Source: Streptomyces sp. NBC_01296 (GTDB lineage: Bacteria > Actinomycetota > Actinomycetes > Streptomycetales > Streptomycetaceae). Taken from it: DNA of 64,000 nucleotides. The notes under the pieces were generated by a model. The model did no database searches. It was not told the origin of the DNA and worked only from the letters and a program-made list of their open reading frames with translations. Positions 1-8,751 of the stretch are shown here, piece by piece. Made by a program: the position numbers and the translations under genes. The stretch is from NCBI RefSeq assembly GCF_035984415.1, contig NZ_CP130720.1, positions 6,200,001 through 6,264,000 on the forward strand, read 5' to 3'. The stretch's first letter is position 1; each line of letters begins with the position of its first letter.

Positions 1-1
1 G

Positions 2-1906
2 GGCGCCACCGTCGACGGCAAGCACGTCGACGCCGGCGGCGAGATCGCCAGGAAGCTCCACGACAGCAAGACCTTCGACTGGCGCGAGGTCAGCGCCGAA
101 GAGGCGGCCAAGGGAGTGGAGAAGGGGACGTACTACCTCTCCCTCACCATGCCCGCCGACTTCAGCACGAAGATCGCCTCCAGTGCCGGTGACGACCCCG
201 CCACCAGCGCCCTGCAGGTCCGTACGAACGACGCGAACAACTACATCGTCGGGTCGATCTCGCGCACCGTCTTCTCCGAGGTCCGCTCCGCAGCCTCAAC
301 CAACGCCTCCCGCGGCTTCCTCGACAAGATCTTCGTCTCCTTCTCCGACCTCCACGACAAGACCGCCGAGGCCGCCGACGGCGCCGACAAGCTCAAGGAC
401 GGCGCGAGCAAGGCCCAGGAGGGCGCGAAGGAGATCGCCGACGGCCTCGACACGGTCGAGGAGAAGAACGGCGAGCTGACCGGCGGACTGAAGAAGCTCA
501 ACTCGGCCTCGGGCAAGCTGGCCACCGGTTCGAAGGACATCGCCGCCGGCACCCAGCAGATCGCGGACAAGGTCAACGGCACCGCCTCCCAGGTCCGTCC
601 CTACCTGGACAACCCCAAGCAGCTCGCCGACACGGCGCTGCTCGTCGCGGACACCGCCCGGGTCGTCAACAACCACCTCGACACCTTCGCCAAGAAGGCC
701 CCCGCCGCGGCCAAGGTCAGCAAGCAGGCCGCGGCCCTGGCCGCCGACACGTACACCCGCACCTGCACGGGCGCCGCGGCCAAGCCGCTGCCGGCAGTCT
801 GCGCCGACATGAAGAAGCTGAAGGACGCCACCGCCGAGGCCGCCCAGCTCACCGGTGACGTAGACACCCTGGTCAAGGACTCCGACGCCGACCTGAGCGC
901 GTTGCGGGGGCAGCTCACCGACCTGGAGAAGCAGGCCCGCAAGCTCGCCGCGGGCGCCCCCGGCCTCGCCGGCAGGCTCGACCAGGCCGTCGCCGACGCC
1001 AACGCCCTCAACACCGGCGCCCAGAAGGTCGCCACCGGCATGGCCCAGCTCCACACCGGCCTGGGCAAGGCCACCGACGGCTCCGAGGCCATCGGTGCGG
1101 GAGTCGGCAAGATCGGCGACGGGGCACACAGCCTCGACGGCGGCATCTACAAGCTCGTCGACGGCAACGGAGCCCTGGCCGGCGGCCTGCACGAGGGCGT
1201 CGACAAGATCCCGGACTACGACCAGCAGCAGCGCGACGCCCGCACCCAGGTCATGGCCGACCCGGTGAAGCTCGCCAACCAGTCCCTGCACAAGGCGCCC
1301 AACTACGGCACCGGCTTCGCGCCGTACTTCATCCCGCTCTCCCTCTGGGTCGGCGCGATGGTCGCCTACATGCTCATCGCACCGCTGAACCGGCGCGCCC
1401 TGGCCGCCGGCGCCTCGCCCTGGCGGATCGCCTTCGCCGGCTGGCTGCCCGTGGTGGGCATAGGGGTCCTGCAGGTGCTCGCGCTGATGTCCGTACTCCA
1501 CTGGGCCCTCGGCCTGGAGATGGCCCGCCCCGCGCTCGCCATCGGCTTCCTCGCGCTGGCCACCGCCTGCTTCGCGGCGATGGTCCAGTGGCTCAACGCG
1601 AAGTTCGGGGCGGCCGGGCGGATCCTGGTTCTCGTCGTGCTGATGCTGCAGCTGACCTCGGCGGGCGGTACGTACCCCGTGGAGACCAGTCCCGCCTTCT
1701 TCAACTGGATCCACCCGTACCTGCCGATGACGTACATCGTCGAGGGGCTGCGCCGCCTCATCTCCGGCGGCGACCTCACCCGGGTCTGGGTGGGCTGCGC
1801 GGTCCTGGTGGCCTTCACGGCGGGCTCCCTGCTCCTCACCTCGCTCGCCGCCCGCGGCAAGCAGGTGTGGACGATGGACCGGCTGCACCCGGAACTGAGC
1901 CTGTAG
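2..1906 (+). CDS. YhgE/Pip family membrane protein (5' truncated)
   Basis: The reading frame is open from base 2, so the N-terminus lies outside the window; 634 residues are visible. The first two thirds form a long Ala/Gly/Asp/Lys-rich coiled region with heptad-like blocks such as DGADKLKDGASKAQEGAKEI, typical of the large extracytoplasmic domain of YhgE/Pip proteins. The last 200 residues hold about five membrane segments and the family-like stretch GGTYPVETSPAFF...LPMTYIVEGLR, which resembles ABC-2 permeases. Homologues include phage-infection proteins and ESX/type VII-associated membrane proteins; the substrate is unknown. A TetR gene follows within 30 bp and is probably its own regulator. 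Family confidence is good, function is not known. Confidence 0.88.
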   Translation, partial: GATVDGKHVDAGGEIARKLHDSKTFDWREVSAEEAAKGVEKGTYYLSLTMPADFSTKIASSAGDDPATSALQVRTNDANNYIVGSISRTVFSEVRSAASTNASRGFLDKIFVSFSDLHDKTAEAADGADKLKDGASKAQEGAKEIADGLDTVEEKNGELTGGLKKLNSASGKLATGSKDIAAGTQQIADKVNGTASQVRPYLDNPKQLADTALLVADTARVVNNHLDTFAKKAPAAAKVSKQAAALAADTYTRTCTGAAAKPLPAVCADMKKLKDATAEAAQLTGDVDTLVKDSDADLSALRGQLTDLEKQARKLAAGAPGLAGRLDQAVADANALNTGAQKVATGMAQLHTGLGKATDGSEAIGAGVGKIGDGAHSLDGGIYKLVDGNGALAGGLHEGVDKIPDYDQQQRDARTQVMADPVKLANQSLHKAPNYGTGFAPYFIPLSLWVGAMVAYMLIAPLNRRALAAGASPWRIAFAGWLPVVGIGVLQVLALMSVLHWALGLEMARPALAIGFLALATACFAAMVQWLNAKFGAAGRILVLVVLMLQLTSAGGTYPVETSPAFFNWIHPYLPMTYIVEGLRRLISGGDLTRVWVGCAVLVAFTAGSLLLTSLAARGKQVWTMDRLHPELSL

Positions 1907-1935
1907 AGATCGGTTGACCTGTGAGAATCAGCCCC

Positions 1936-2562
1936 ATGGACACCAGCAACACCGGTACCGGCGGCGGCCGCCGCCAGGCAACGCGCCAGAAGCTCTACGA
2001 GGCGGCCGTCACGCTCATCGCCGAACAGGGATTCTCCGCGACCACGGTCGACGAGATCGCCGAGCGGGCGGGGGTCGCGAAGGGCACCGTCTACTACAAC
2101 TTCGCGAGCAAGAACGAACTCTTCGAGGAGCTGCTGCGCCACGGCGTCGGCCTGCTGACGGTCTCGCTGCGCACCGCGGCCGAGGAGACGGAGCAGCGGG
2201 GCGGCAGCCGGGTCGAGGCGCTCGACGCGATGATCCGGGCCGGCCTCGTCTTCATCGACCGGTACCCGGCCTTCACCCAGCTGTACGTCGCCGAACTGTG
2301 GCGGACGAACCGGGCGTGGCAGTCCACGCTGATGGTGGTCCGGCAGGAGGCGGTGGCCGTCGTGGAGACGGTCCTGCGGGAGGGCGTGGAGCGGGGGGAG
2401 CTCAGCGCGGAGATCGACGTGCCGCTGACGGCTGCCGCGATGGTGGGCATGGTGCTGGTGGCCGCGCTGGACTGGCAGTCGTTCCAGAGCGAGCGGTCGC
2501 TGGACGACGTGCATTCGGCGCTGTCGCTGCTGCTGCGGGGCCGGGTCAGCGGGAACCGCTGA
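1936..2562 (+). CDS. TetR/AcrR family transcriptional regulator
   Basis: A 208-residue protein with an N-terminal TetR DNA-binding domain at about residues 15-65: RQATRQKLYEAAVTLI, then FSATTVDEIAERAGVAKGTV and YYNFASKNELF. The C-terminal helical ligand domain is divergent, as usual. The gene begins 29 bp after the YhgE-like gene, so the two are probably cotranscribed and the regulator likely controls that membrane protein in response to a small ligand (inference from context). I chose ATG at 1936; an in-frame GTG at 1921 would add five residues, and neither has a strong Shine-Dalgarno sequence. Confidence 0.9.
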   Translation: MDTSNTGTGGGRRQATRQKLYEAAVTLIAEQGFSATTVDEIAERAGVAKGTVYYNFASKNELFEELLRHGVGLLTVSLRTAAEETEQRGGSRVEALDAMIRAGLVFIDRYPAFTQLYVAELWRTNRAWQSTLMVVRQEAVAVVETVLREGVERGELSAEIDVPLTAAAMVGMVLVAALDWQSFQSERSLDDVHSALSLLLRGRVSGNR

Positions 2563-2946
2563 GAGCCCCGCCATGACCCCCGATCGGCGGTGCCGCGGGC
2601 CCGCGGGACGGCGTAGAACTGGTGGCGCCACCGCCGCCTGAGTACGTGTACCTAGGTGTGGAAATGAGTACGCGGGCGGATGGCCCCCACCTGCGCGGAC
2701 GCCAGACTGGGGACAACGGACGGGGACCCGGTCCGGACCGCCGACACGGGGCGGCCGGTGCGGGCCGGGTACCTTCGCCGTGAGCGGGGGCGCAACCCAG
2801 CGCGGCGGGGCTCGGGGGGATCGAGCCTCGCCGCGCTGTTGCGTTCGCGCTTCCTGCCGGTGCCGTACCGCGGCGCCGTTGCGGGGGCGCTGACCCCGAT
2901 CGGCTTCAGCCCCGGGCGGGGAGAAGCCGCCCGCAGGGCCTCCGCC
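2563..2946. other. 384-bp convergent gap, no convincing gene
   Basis: The gap separates the TetR gene from the convergent transglutaminase gene. A 107-codon plus-strand frame at 2680-3003 runs into the transglutaminase gene. Its product is Arg/Gly/Pro-rich without domain character, and I see no ribosome binding site. An ATG at 2664 opens a 38-codon frame beginning MSTRADG. The stretch 2640-2675 contains two GAGTACG words and an AT-richer core, which could be a promoter for a short transcript. I do not call a gene here. Confidence 0.4.
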
Positions 2947-5382
2947 TCAGCTCCGGCCCCGGAGGGGGAGGCGGGAGAGGAGGGCCGAGGCTCGGGTCAG
3001 TGAAGGGGTGGCGCGGGCCTTCAGGGCGGTCCACCGGGCCGATGCCGCCCAGCGGAGGCGGACCGCCGAGCGCGGCAGGAGCAGCGCGCGCAGGCGCGAC
3101 CCGCGGCTCACCGAGCCGAGGAGGGCCGCCCGGGCCAGCAGGACGTCCGCCGCCAGGGTCTCGTACGAGACCTCCTCGCCGGGCGGGGCGTACAGCGCAC
3201 GCTCCACCGCCCCCGCAACCCGGTGCACCGCATCCGCCGCGTCCTGCTCCAGCCGGCCCAGTACCACCACGCGGCCCGCCGCCCGCCGCGGCGACAAGGC
3301 CTCGTCGGGGGCGATGCCCACGTCCCACGCGGCGTCGCCCAGCTCCTCCCAGGCCGCCAGAACCGCTCCGCCCGACAGACGGCGTGCGCGGACCCGCCTG
3401 CGCCACAGCAGGGGGAGCAGGGGGAGGGCCAGCACGACCAGCAGGGACAGGGTCCACGTCAGGACCGTGGCCGGCGACGGGCCGCCGCCACCCGAACCCG
3501 CGTTCTGCTGCGCCGCCGCAGCCCCGCACTCGCCGAGCTTCTTCAGCTCCGGCGGGCAGTCCTCGGCCTTGGACGGAGCCGCCGACGGCTGCGCCGCACC
3601 CTGCGAGGGCAGCGCCGTCGGCGCGGACGGCTGGGCCGCGGGGGTCTCGGCCCGGGAGTAGTCCGGGATCGTGATGCCCTGGCGCGGCGTCGGCTCGAAC
3701 CGGGTCCAGCCCACGCCCTCGAAGTACAGCTCGGGCCACGCGTGCGCGTCCCGCATCGACACGTTCACGCTGCCGTCCGACTGCTTCTCGCCGGGCGTGA
3801 ACCCCACCGCGACCCGCGCCGGGATCCCGAGCGAGCGCGACATCGCCGCCATCGAGAACGCGAAGTGGATGCAGAACCCCTCCTTGTCCGCGAGGAACCG
3901 GGCGATGGCCTGCGGCCCCGTACCCGAGGCCACCTTCGTGTCGTAGCGGAAGCCGCCGTTCACGGCGAAGTAGTCCTGCAGCTTCACCGCCCGCGTGTAG
4001 TCGTCCTTCGCACCCTTCGTGACCTGGCGGGCGGTATCGGCGACCACGGCAGGCAGATTGTCCGGAAGCTTCGTGTACTCGGCCTTGATCGCCGGATTCG
4101 CCTCCGGCGCCGCCTGCAGCTCCACCGCCGTCGGCCGCAGCAGCAGGCTGCGCACCGTGTACATGGCGCCCTGGACGTTCTGGAACTTGTCCTTGCCCAG
4201 CTGGTCGCCGACCAGGGTCCGGCCGGCCGGCTCGAACCGCCACTTGCCGGGGATGTCCACGCCCGTCGCCGGGTACGGCATCGGCAGGTAGCGCTGCGCG
4301 TACGTGTCCGCCGCCGAGATGCTCGTCCGTACCTCGGTCCCGGTCGCCCGGACCTGCTCGCTCAGCCCCGGCGGGGCCGGCATCCGCTCCGGCACGTCGG
4401 TCAGGGCGCGCCCGGAGGCCTCCCACTTGACGCCGTTGAACTCGTCCAGCGCCAGGATCCGCAGGTACTGCTCGCCGAGCTGCGGGCTGTCCGTGCGGTA
4501 CTTCAGCACGACCCGGTTGTCCTGCGCGTTCAGGCTGCCCTGCAGGGAGACCAGCGGGTTGACCGCCGAGATCGTCCCGCCGACGCCCGTGCCGCCGCCC
4601 TCGGCCTCGCCCTGCGCGCCCAGCAGCCCGCCGCCGAGCGCCGGCAGCGCCGCCGGCACCGCCAGCGCGATCCCGAGCGCCACCGCGCCGATCCGCCGCC
4701 CCGTGCGTACGGGCGCCAGCGCCTGGCCCGTGCCCGCGCCGCCGCCCCCGTACCCCGAGGCCGCCGACACCCGCCCGCTCGGGGCCGCGCCGAAGACCCG
4801 GCCCCACTGCGCGAGCCGGTCGCGGCCCTCGGCCAGCAGCAGCAACAGGTAGCCGCAGCCGGCCAGCAGGAAGGAGACCGCGGAGGCCCCGGCGCCGCCG
4901 GAGAGACCCGCGGCGACCGAGTACAGCGCGAGCAGCGGCAGCCCGGCCGCGGCAGCGGTCCGCAGGGTCACCGCCAGCAGGTCCACCAGCAGCCCGATCA
5001 GCAGCACCCCGGCCAGCAGGAGCAGCCGGATGCCGTCCGTCAGCGGCGCCGGGATCGCGAACTCGCCGACGTCCTGCACGCCCCGCCGGAACAGGGCGCC
5101 GAAGTCCGTCACCAGGTAGGCCATCGGCCCGGTCCCGGTGGATTCGCCCTTGCCCGCGAACAGGAACATGAGCACCAGCAGCGACACCAGGACCTGCGAG
5201 GCCACGGTCAGCGTGCGCCCCAGCGGCAACCGCCGGGCCCCGGCCCCCACCCCGCTCTGCACGGCCAGCAGCACCGCGGCCTGCAGCAGCCAGCCCGCCG
5301 AGTCCACCAGCGAGGCCAGCGACCACGAGGTGAGCAGGCTCGCCAGCATCGCGAAGAGCGTCACGCGCGCTCGCCCGCTCAT
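2947..5382 (-). CDS. TgpA-like membrane transglutaminase
   Basis: An 811-residue protein. Residues 1-250 contain six to seven hydrophobic segments (DUF3488/TgpA N-terminal type), followed by an extracytoplasmic transglutaminase-like domain, one more membrane segment and a cytoplasmic basic tail with a DUF4129-like look. The catalytic Cys504 lies in EGFCIHFAF and His547 in RDAHAWPEL. The third position, usually Asp, appears as Glu563 in RFEPTP. ATG at 5382 overlaps the end of the DUF58 gene as ATGA, so the longer frame starting at 5436 is rejected. With the DUF58 and MoxR genes upstream it forms the common MoxR-DUF58-transglutaminase operon, which probably acts in assembly or processing of envelope proteins; the substrate is unknown. 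Confidence 0.9.
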   Translation of the reverse strand: MSGRARVTLFAMLASLLTSWSLASLVDSAGWLLQAAVLLAVQSGVGAGARRLPLGRTLTVASQVLVSLLVLMFLFAGKGESTGTGPMAYLVTDFGALFRRGVQDVGEFAIPAPLTDGIRLLLLAGVLLIGLLVDLLAVTLRTAAAAGLPLLALYSVAAGLSGGAGASAVSFLLAGCGYLLLLLAEGRDRLAQWGRVFGAAPSGRVSAASGYGGGGAGTGQALAPVRTGRRIGAVALGIALAVPAALPALGGGLLGAQGEAEGGGTGVGGTISAVNPLVSLQGSLNAQDNRVVLKYRTDSPQLGEQYLRILALDEFNGVKWEASGRALTDVPERMPAPPGLSEQVRATGTEVRTSISAADTYAQRYLPMPYPATGVDIPGKWRFEPAGRTLVGDQLGKDKFQNVQGAMYTVRSLLLRPTAVELQAAPEANPAIKAEYTKLPDNLPAVVADTARQVTKGAKDDYTRAVKLQDYFAVNGGFRYDTKVASGTGPQAIARFLADKEGFCIHFAFSMAAMSRSLGIPARVAVGFTPGEKQSDGSVNVSMRDAHAWPELYFEGVGWTRFEPTPRQGITIPDYSRAETPAAQPSAPTALPSQGAAQPSAAPSKAEDCPPELKKLGECGAAAAQQNAGSGGGGPSPATVLTWTLSLLVVLALPLLPLLWRRRVRARRLSGGAVLAAWEELGDAAWDVGIAPDEALSPRRAAGRVVVLGRLEQDAADAVHRVAGAVERALYAPPGEEVSYETLAADVLLARAALLGSVSRGSRLRALLLPRSAVRLRWAASARWTALKARATPSLTRASALLSRLPLRGRS

Positions 5383-6743
5383 CCCCAACCTCCGGAAGTA
5401 CCCGTGCCGAGCGGAGCGTTCCCGGCCTGCCGCCACAGCTCCCCGAACGCCACCCCGGGCGGTGCGGCCAGTGCCGTCCAGCCCGCGTCGCGCAGCCTGC
5501 GCACCCGCGCCTCCACGCGCGAGGGCTGCCCGGACCAGAGCGCGGAGTCCAGTACGAAGGCCACCGCGCCGCCGCAGCGCACGCGCATCTTGGCTGCCAC
5601 TTCCGTCTGTACGTCGTCCAGGTCCCCGAAGAAGGCGATGAGGAGCCCGTCACCGCCGGCTCCGCCGAAGCCCCCGCCCGAGCCGCCGCCGCTGCGCACC
5701 GCGTCGTACGCGCGCGAGAGGCCGGCGCCGTCGGAGTGCCCGACGACCGCGAGGGTGTCCATCATCAGCCCGGCGGCCTCCACGGACTCCTGCCCGCCGG
5801 AGGAGAAGCCGCCGCCGTCGCCGGGCACCGAGGTCCCGGTGTCCGTCAGCAGCCGTACCGAGAACCCCTGCTCGAGCAGGTGCACCAGGGACGAGGCCGC
5901 CCCGGACACCGCCCACTCGAACGCGGAGTCCGGTCCGGCGCCCTCGAAGGCGACGCCGCGGGTGTCCAGCAGGACCGTGGCCCTGCTGCGCTGCGGCTGC
6001 TCCTCGCGGCGCACCATCAGCTCGCCGTAGCGGGCGGTGGAGCGCCAGTGCACCCGGCGCAGGTCGTCGCCGCGCCGGTAGCCGCGCGGGATCACGTCGT
6101 CGTCGCCGGCCAGGGCCAGGGAGCGGCGGCTGCCGTCGCCGTAGCCGGAGGTCTCGCCGGCCAGCCGCACCACGGGCAGCACCTCGGTGCGGGGGATGAC
6201 GGTGAGGGTGTCGTACGTGCTGAACGAGCGGGTCAGCTCGACCAGCCCGAAGGGGTCGGTCAGCCGCAGCTGGAGCGGGCCCAGAGGGTAGCGGCCGCGC
6301 AGGTCGGAGCGGACCCGGTAGGACACCTCGCGGCGCCCGCCGGGCTCGACCCGGTCCAGGACGAAGCGGGGCCGGGGCCCGAGGACGTACGGCACCCGGT
6401 CCTGGAGCATGAGCAGCCCGGTGGGCAGCCGGGAGACGTTCTCCATGCGCAGCTGGACCCGCGCCTCGGAACCCGCGGGCACCCGCATCGGGGTCAGCCG
6501 GCGGCTGCCGGAGACCCGGTGGCGGGTGCGGTGCAGGGCGAGGACGCAGACCAGCGGCAGCACGGCGAGCAGCAGCCCGACCCGGAGCAGTTCGCCCTGG
6601 CCGAGTACGTACGCGCACAGGGCGGCGGCGACCCCGGCGGCCAGGAAGGACCGGCCGCGGGTGGTCAGCCCCGCCAGCGAGGCGCGCAGCCCGCCGGCGC
6701 CCCGGCCCTCGCCGCCGGCGCCGCGCGGGGCACCGGCGCTCAT
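5379..6743 (-). CDS. DUF58 domain protein
   Basis: A 454-residue protein with two hydrophobic segments near residues 28-65, then a beta-rich part and the hallmark DUF58 block around residues 215-250: VIPRGYRRGDDLRRVHWRST, followed by YGELMVRREE. The C-terminal part has a von-Willebrand-A-like layout (TVLLDTRG). Its ATG at 6743 overlaps the moxR stop by one base, and its own stop overlaps the transglutaminase start, so the three genes are translationally coupled. DUF58 proteins are regular partners of MoxR AAA+ ATPases; the molecular role is unknown. The gap between the two conserved blocks is Gly/Ser-rich (residues about 335-365). Confidence 0.9.
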   Translation of the reverse strand: MSAGAPRGAGGEGRGAGGLRASLAGLTTRGRSFLAAGVAAALCAYVLGQGELLRVGLLLAVLPLVCVLALHRTRHRVSGSRRLTPMRVPAGSEARVQLRMENVSRLPTGLLMLQDRVPYVLGPRPRFVLDRVEPGGRREVSYRVRSDLRGRYPLGPLQLRLTDPFGLVELTRSFSTYDTLTVIPRTEVLPVVRLAGETSGYGDGSRRSLALAGDDDVIPRGYRRGDDLRRVHWRSTARYGELMVRREEQPQRSRATVLLDTRGVAFEGAGPDSAFEWAVSGAASSLVHLLEQGFSVRLLTDTGTSVPGDGGGFSSGGQESVEAAGLMMDTLAVVGHSDGAGLSRAYDAVRSGGGSGGGFGGAGGDGLLIAFFGDLDDVQTEVAAKMRVRCGGAVAFVLDSALWSGQPSRVEARVRRLRDAGWTALAAPPGVAFGELWRQAGNAPLGTGTSGGWG

Positions 6744-7753
6744 CAGAAGCTCCGGATGCCCGCGCCGGGCGGCATCTCGCCGCGGGCGTGCGCGGCGGGG
6801 ACGGGGGTGCGCTGGAGGATGTCGTGGACGACCTGCTCGGCGGTGCGCCGGTTCAGCTGGGCCTGCGCGGTGGGCAGCAGCCGGTGCGCGAGGACGGGGG
6901 CGGCCAGCGCCTGTACGTCGTCGGGCAGCACGTACTCGCGGCCGGACAGGGCGGCCGAGGCCTTCACGGCGCGCAGCAGGTGGAGCGTGGCACGGGGCGA
7001 GGCGCCCAGGCGCAGGTCCGGGTGGCTGCGGGTGGCGGAGACCAGGTCGACGACGTAGCGGCGGACGGGCTCGGCGACGTACACCTCGCGCACGGCCTCT
7101 ATCAGCTTGACGATGTCGTGGGCGTGCGCGACGGACTGGAGGTCGTCGAGCGGGGAGATCCCGCCGTGTACGTCGAGCATCTGCAGCTCGGCCTCGGGGC
7201 TCGGGTAGCCGACGGAGACGCGGGCCATGAAGCGGTCGCGCTGGGCCTCGGGGAGGGGGTAGGTGCCCTCCATCTCCACCGGGTTCTGGGTGGCGACCAC
7301 CATGAACGGGCTCGGCAGCGTGTACGTCGTGCCGTCGATGGTGACCTGGCGCTCCTCCATCGACTCCAGCAGCGCGGACTGCGTCTTCGGCGAGGCGCGG
7401 TTGATCTCGTCGCCGATGACGATCTGCGCGAAGATCGCGCCCGGCTTGAACTCGAACTCGCGGCGCTGCTGGTCGTAGATGCTGACACCGGTGATGTCGG
7501 AGGGCAGCAGGTCCGGCGTGAACTGGATGCGCTGCACCGAGCAGTCGATGGACTTCGCGAGCGTCTTGGCGAGCATGGTCTTGCCCACGCCCGGGACGTC
7601 CTCGATCAGCAGGTGCCCCTCGGCGAGCAGCACGGTCAGCGCGATGCGTACGACCTCGGGCTTGCCCTCGATCACGCTCTCGACCGAGCGGCGCACCCGC
7701 TCCGCGGTGCTCGTCAGATCCGCGAGGCTCGCTCGGTCGTCATACGTCGTCAC
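6743..7753 (-). CDS. MoxR-family AAA+ ATPase
   Basis: A 336-residue AAA+ ATPase: Walker A GVGKTMLAK, Walker B with the MoxR sequence GDEINRASPKTQSALLESME, sensor 1 in VVATQNP, and the C-terminal lid domain. MoxR proteins act as chaperones that use ATP to assemble or activate partner complexes, here probably the DUF58 protein and the membrane transglutaminase downstream. I chose GTG at 7753 because GAGGAG stands seven bases upstream; the frame is open for 45 more codons but that part is Arg/Pro-rich. A GGCCCT-N6-AGGGCC stem lies at 7766-7783, immediately upstream of the ribosome binding site, and could affect translation. Confidence 0.93.
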   Translation of the reverse strand: MTTYDDRASLADLTSTAERVRRSVESVIEGKPEVVRIALTVLLAEGHLLIEDVPGVGKTMLAKTLAKSIDCSVQRIQFTPDLLPSDITGVSIYDQQRREFEFKPGAIFAQIVIGDEINRASPKTQSALLESMEERQVTIDGTTYTLPSPFMVVATQNPVEMEGTYPLPEAQRDRFMARVSVGYPSPEAELQMLDVHGGISPLDDLQSVAHAHDIVKLIEAVREVYVAEPVRRYVVDLVSATRSHPDLRLGASPRATLHLLRAVKASAALSGREYVLPDDVQALAAPVLAHRLLPTAQAQLNRRTAEQVVHDILQRTPVPAAHARGEMPPGAGIRSF

Positions 7754-7888
7754 CTGGTTCTCCTCGGCCCTTTCTGCAGGGCCGACGCCCTCGGCGCACT
7801 TCGGCCCACCCCGACAAGGACGCCGGCCCGGACGGTTTTCCGGGTGGCGTCTTCCCGCATTCTTGACGGCGTTGTGGCCTTGTGTCAC

Positions 7889-8440
7889 TCACGAGGCGGG
7901 ATCGATCTCCCTCAGGAGTCCGGTGTGCACGTCGAAGACGAAGCCTCGCACATCGTCGCGGTGCGGCAGGAAGGGGTTCGTCCGGACCCGCTGCATGGAC
8001 TGGCGGACGTCCTGGTCCACGTCCCGGAAGGCCTCGACGGCCCAGGCGGGGCGCTGGCCGACCTCGTCCTCGAGTTCGTGCCGGAAGTCCTCGGTCAGGC
8101 TTTCGAGACCGCAGCCGGTGTGGTGGATGAGTATCACCGTGCGGGTGCCGAGGGCGCGCTGGCTGATGGTGAGTGAGCGGATGGTGTCGTCGGTGACCAC
8201 GCCGCCCGCGTTGCGGATGGTGTGGCAGTCGCCGAGCTCGAGGCCGAGGGCCTTGTGCAGGTCGAGGCGGGCGTCCATGCAGGCCACGACGGCCACGTGC
8301 AGCACGGGGCGGGCGTCCATGCCGGGGTCCGCGAATTCCGCGGCGTACTGCCGGTTCGCCGCAACCAGCCGGTCCGTGACGGAGTCGCCGCTGGATGCCT
8401 GGGGGGTGGACTCTGCGGGCAGGGATGCGGAAGTCGTCAT
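7889..8440 (-). CDS. Beta-carbonic anhydrase
   Basis: A 183-residue zinc enzyme that interconverts CO2 and bicarbonate. The zinc ligands and catalytic dyad of beta-class enzymes are visible: CMDAR (Cys, with the Asp-Arg pair) and HHTGCG (His and Cys). It resembles the short Rv1284-type enzymes of actinobacteria. ATG at 8440 opens at MTTSASLPAES; the frame extends upstream to 8551 but that part has no conserved character. The gene lies 135 bp upstream of moxR on the same strand and is divergent from rsmH. It could supply bicarbonate for carboxylations, but the neighbours give no further clue. Confidence 0.92.
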   Translation of the reverse strand: MTTSASLPAESTPQASSGDSVTDRLVAANRQYAAEFADPGMDARPVLHVAVVACMDARLDLHKALGLELGDCHTIRNAGGVVTDDTIRSLTISQRALGTRTVILIHHTGCGLESLTEDFRHELEDEVGQRPAWAVEAFRDVDQDVRQSMQRVRTNPFLPHRDDVRGFVFDVHTGLLREIDPAS

Positions 8441-8751
8441 GCATACGACGTTAGTGGTCACCGCGGGTAAAGGCATGGAGTGAGGGTGGACAAAGAAGGT
8501 CAACCGGCGTTGTTGTGAGCTAACCCACAGGGGTGAGGCGAGGGAGGCCATTCAGGTGATTCGCGGCTTTTGGGGGTTCCGTGCGAGAGGGGCGCACGGC
8601 GCGCGGGGCGGTTCGTTGACCGCGGCGACCGTTGCACTAAAGTGACGCGAACCGGCCGGAGCCCGGCCCTGACCGGCCGCCCGGCCCCCTGGTAACACTC
8701 CGCGTGCGCGGCGCGGCGTATGCCTGCCGCGCCGTTATCTGAGAGGGCGCT
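8441..8751 (+). promoter_or_regulatory. Divergent cah/rsmH intergenic region with rsmH promoter candidate
   Basis: The 311-bp gap carries no gene. On the plus strand TTGACC at 8616-8621 and TAAAGT at 8638-8643 (16-bp spacer) make a plausible vegetative promoter that would drive the whole dcw cluster with a leader of about 100 bases. GAGAGGG at 8741-8747 is the ribosome binding site for rsmH. In the opposite direction TAACGT, 7 bp before the carbonic anhydrase ATG, could be a -10 element for a nearly leaderless message. mraZ, which begins many dcw clusters, is not present here. Confidence 0.5.

Noticed and set aside
2680-3003. A 107-codon frame in the gap after the TetR gene
   Set aside because: No ribosome binding site or domain, biased Arg/Gly/Pro composition, and it runs into the transglutaminase gene.
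7889-8440. Carboxysome or microcompartment link for the carbonic anhydrase
   Set aside because: No shell or RuBisCO genes in the neighbourhood; the enzyme is a common housekeeping type.
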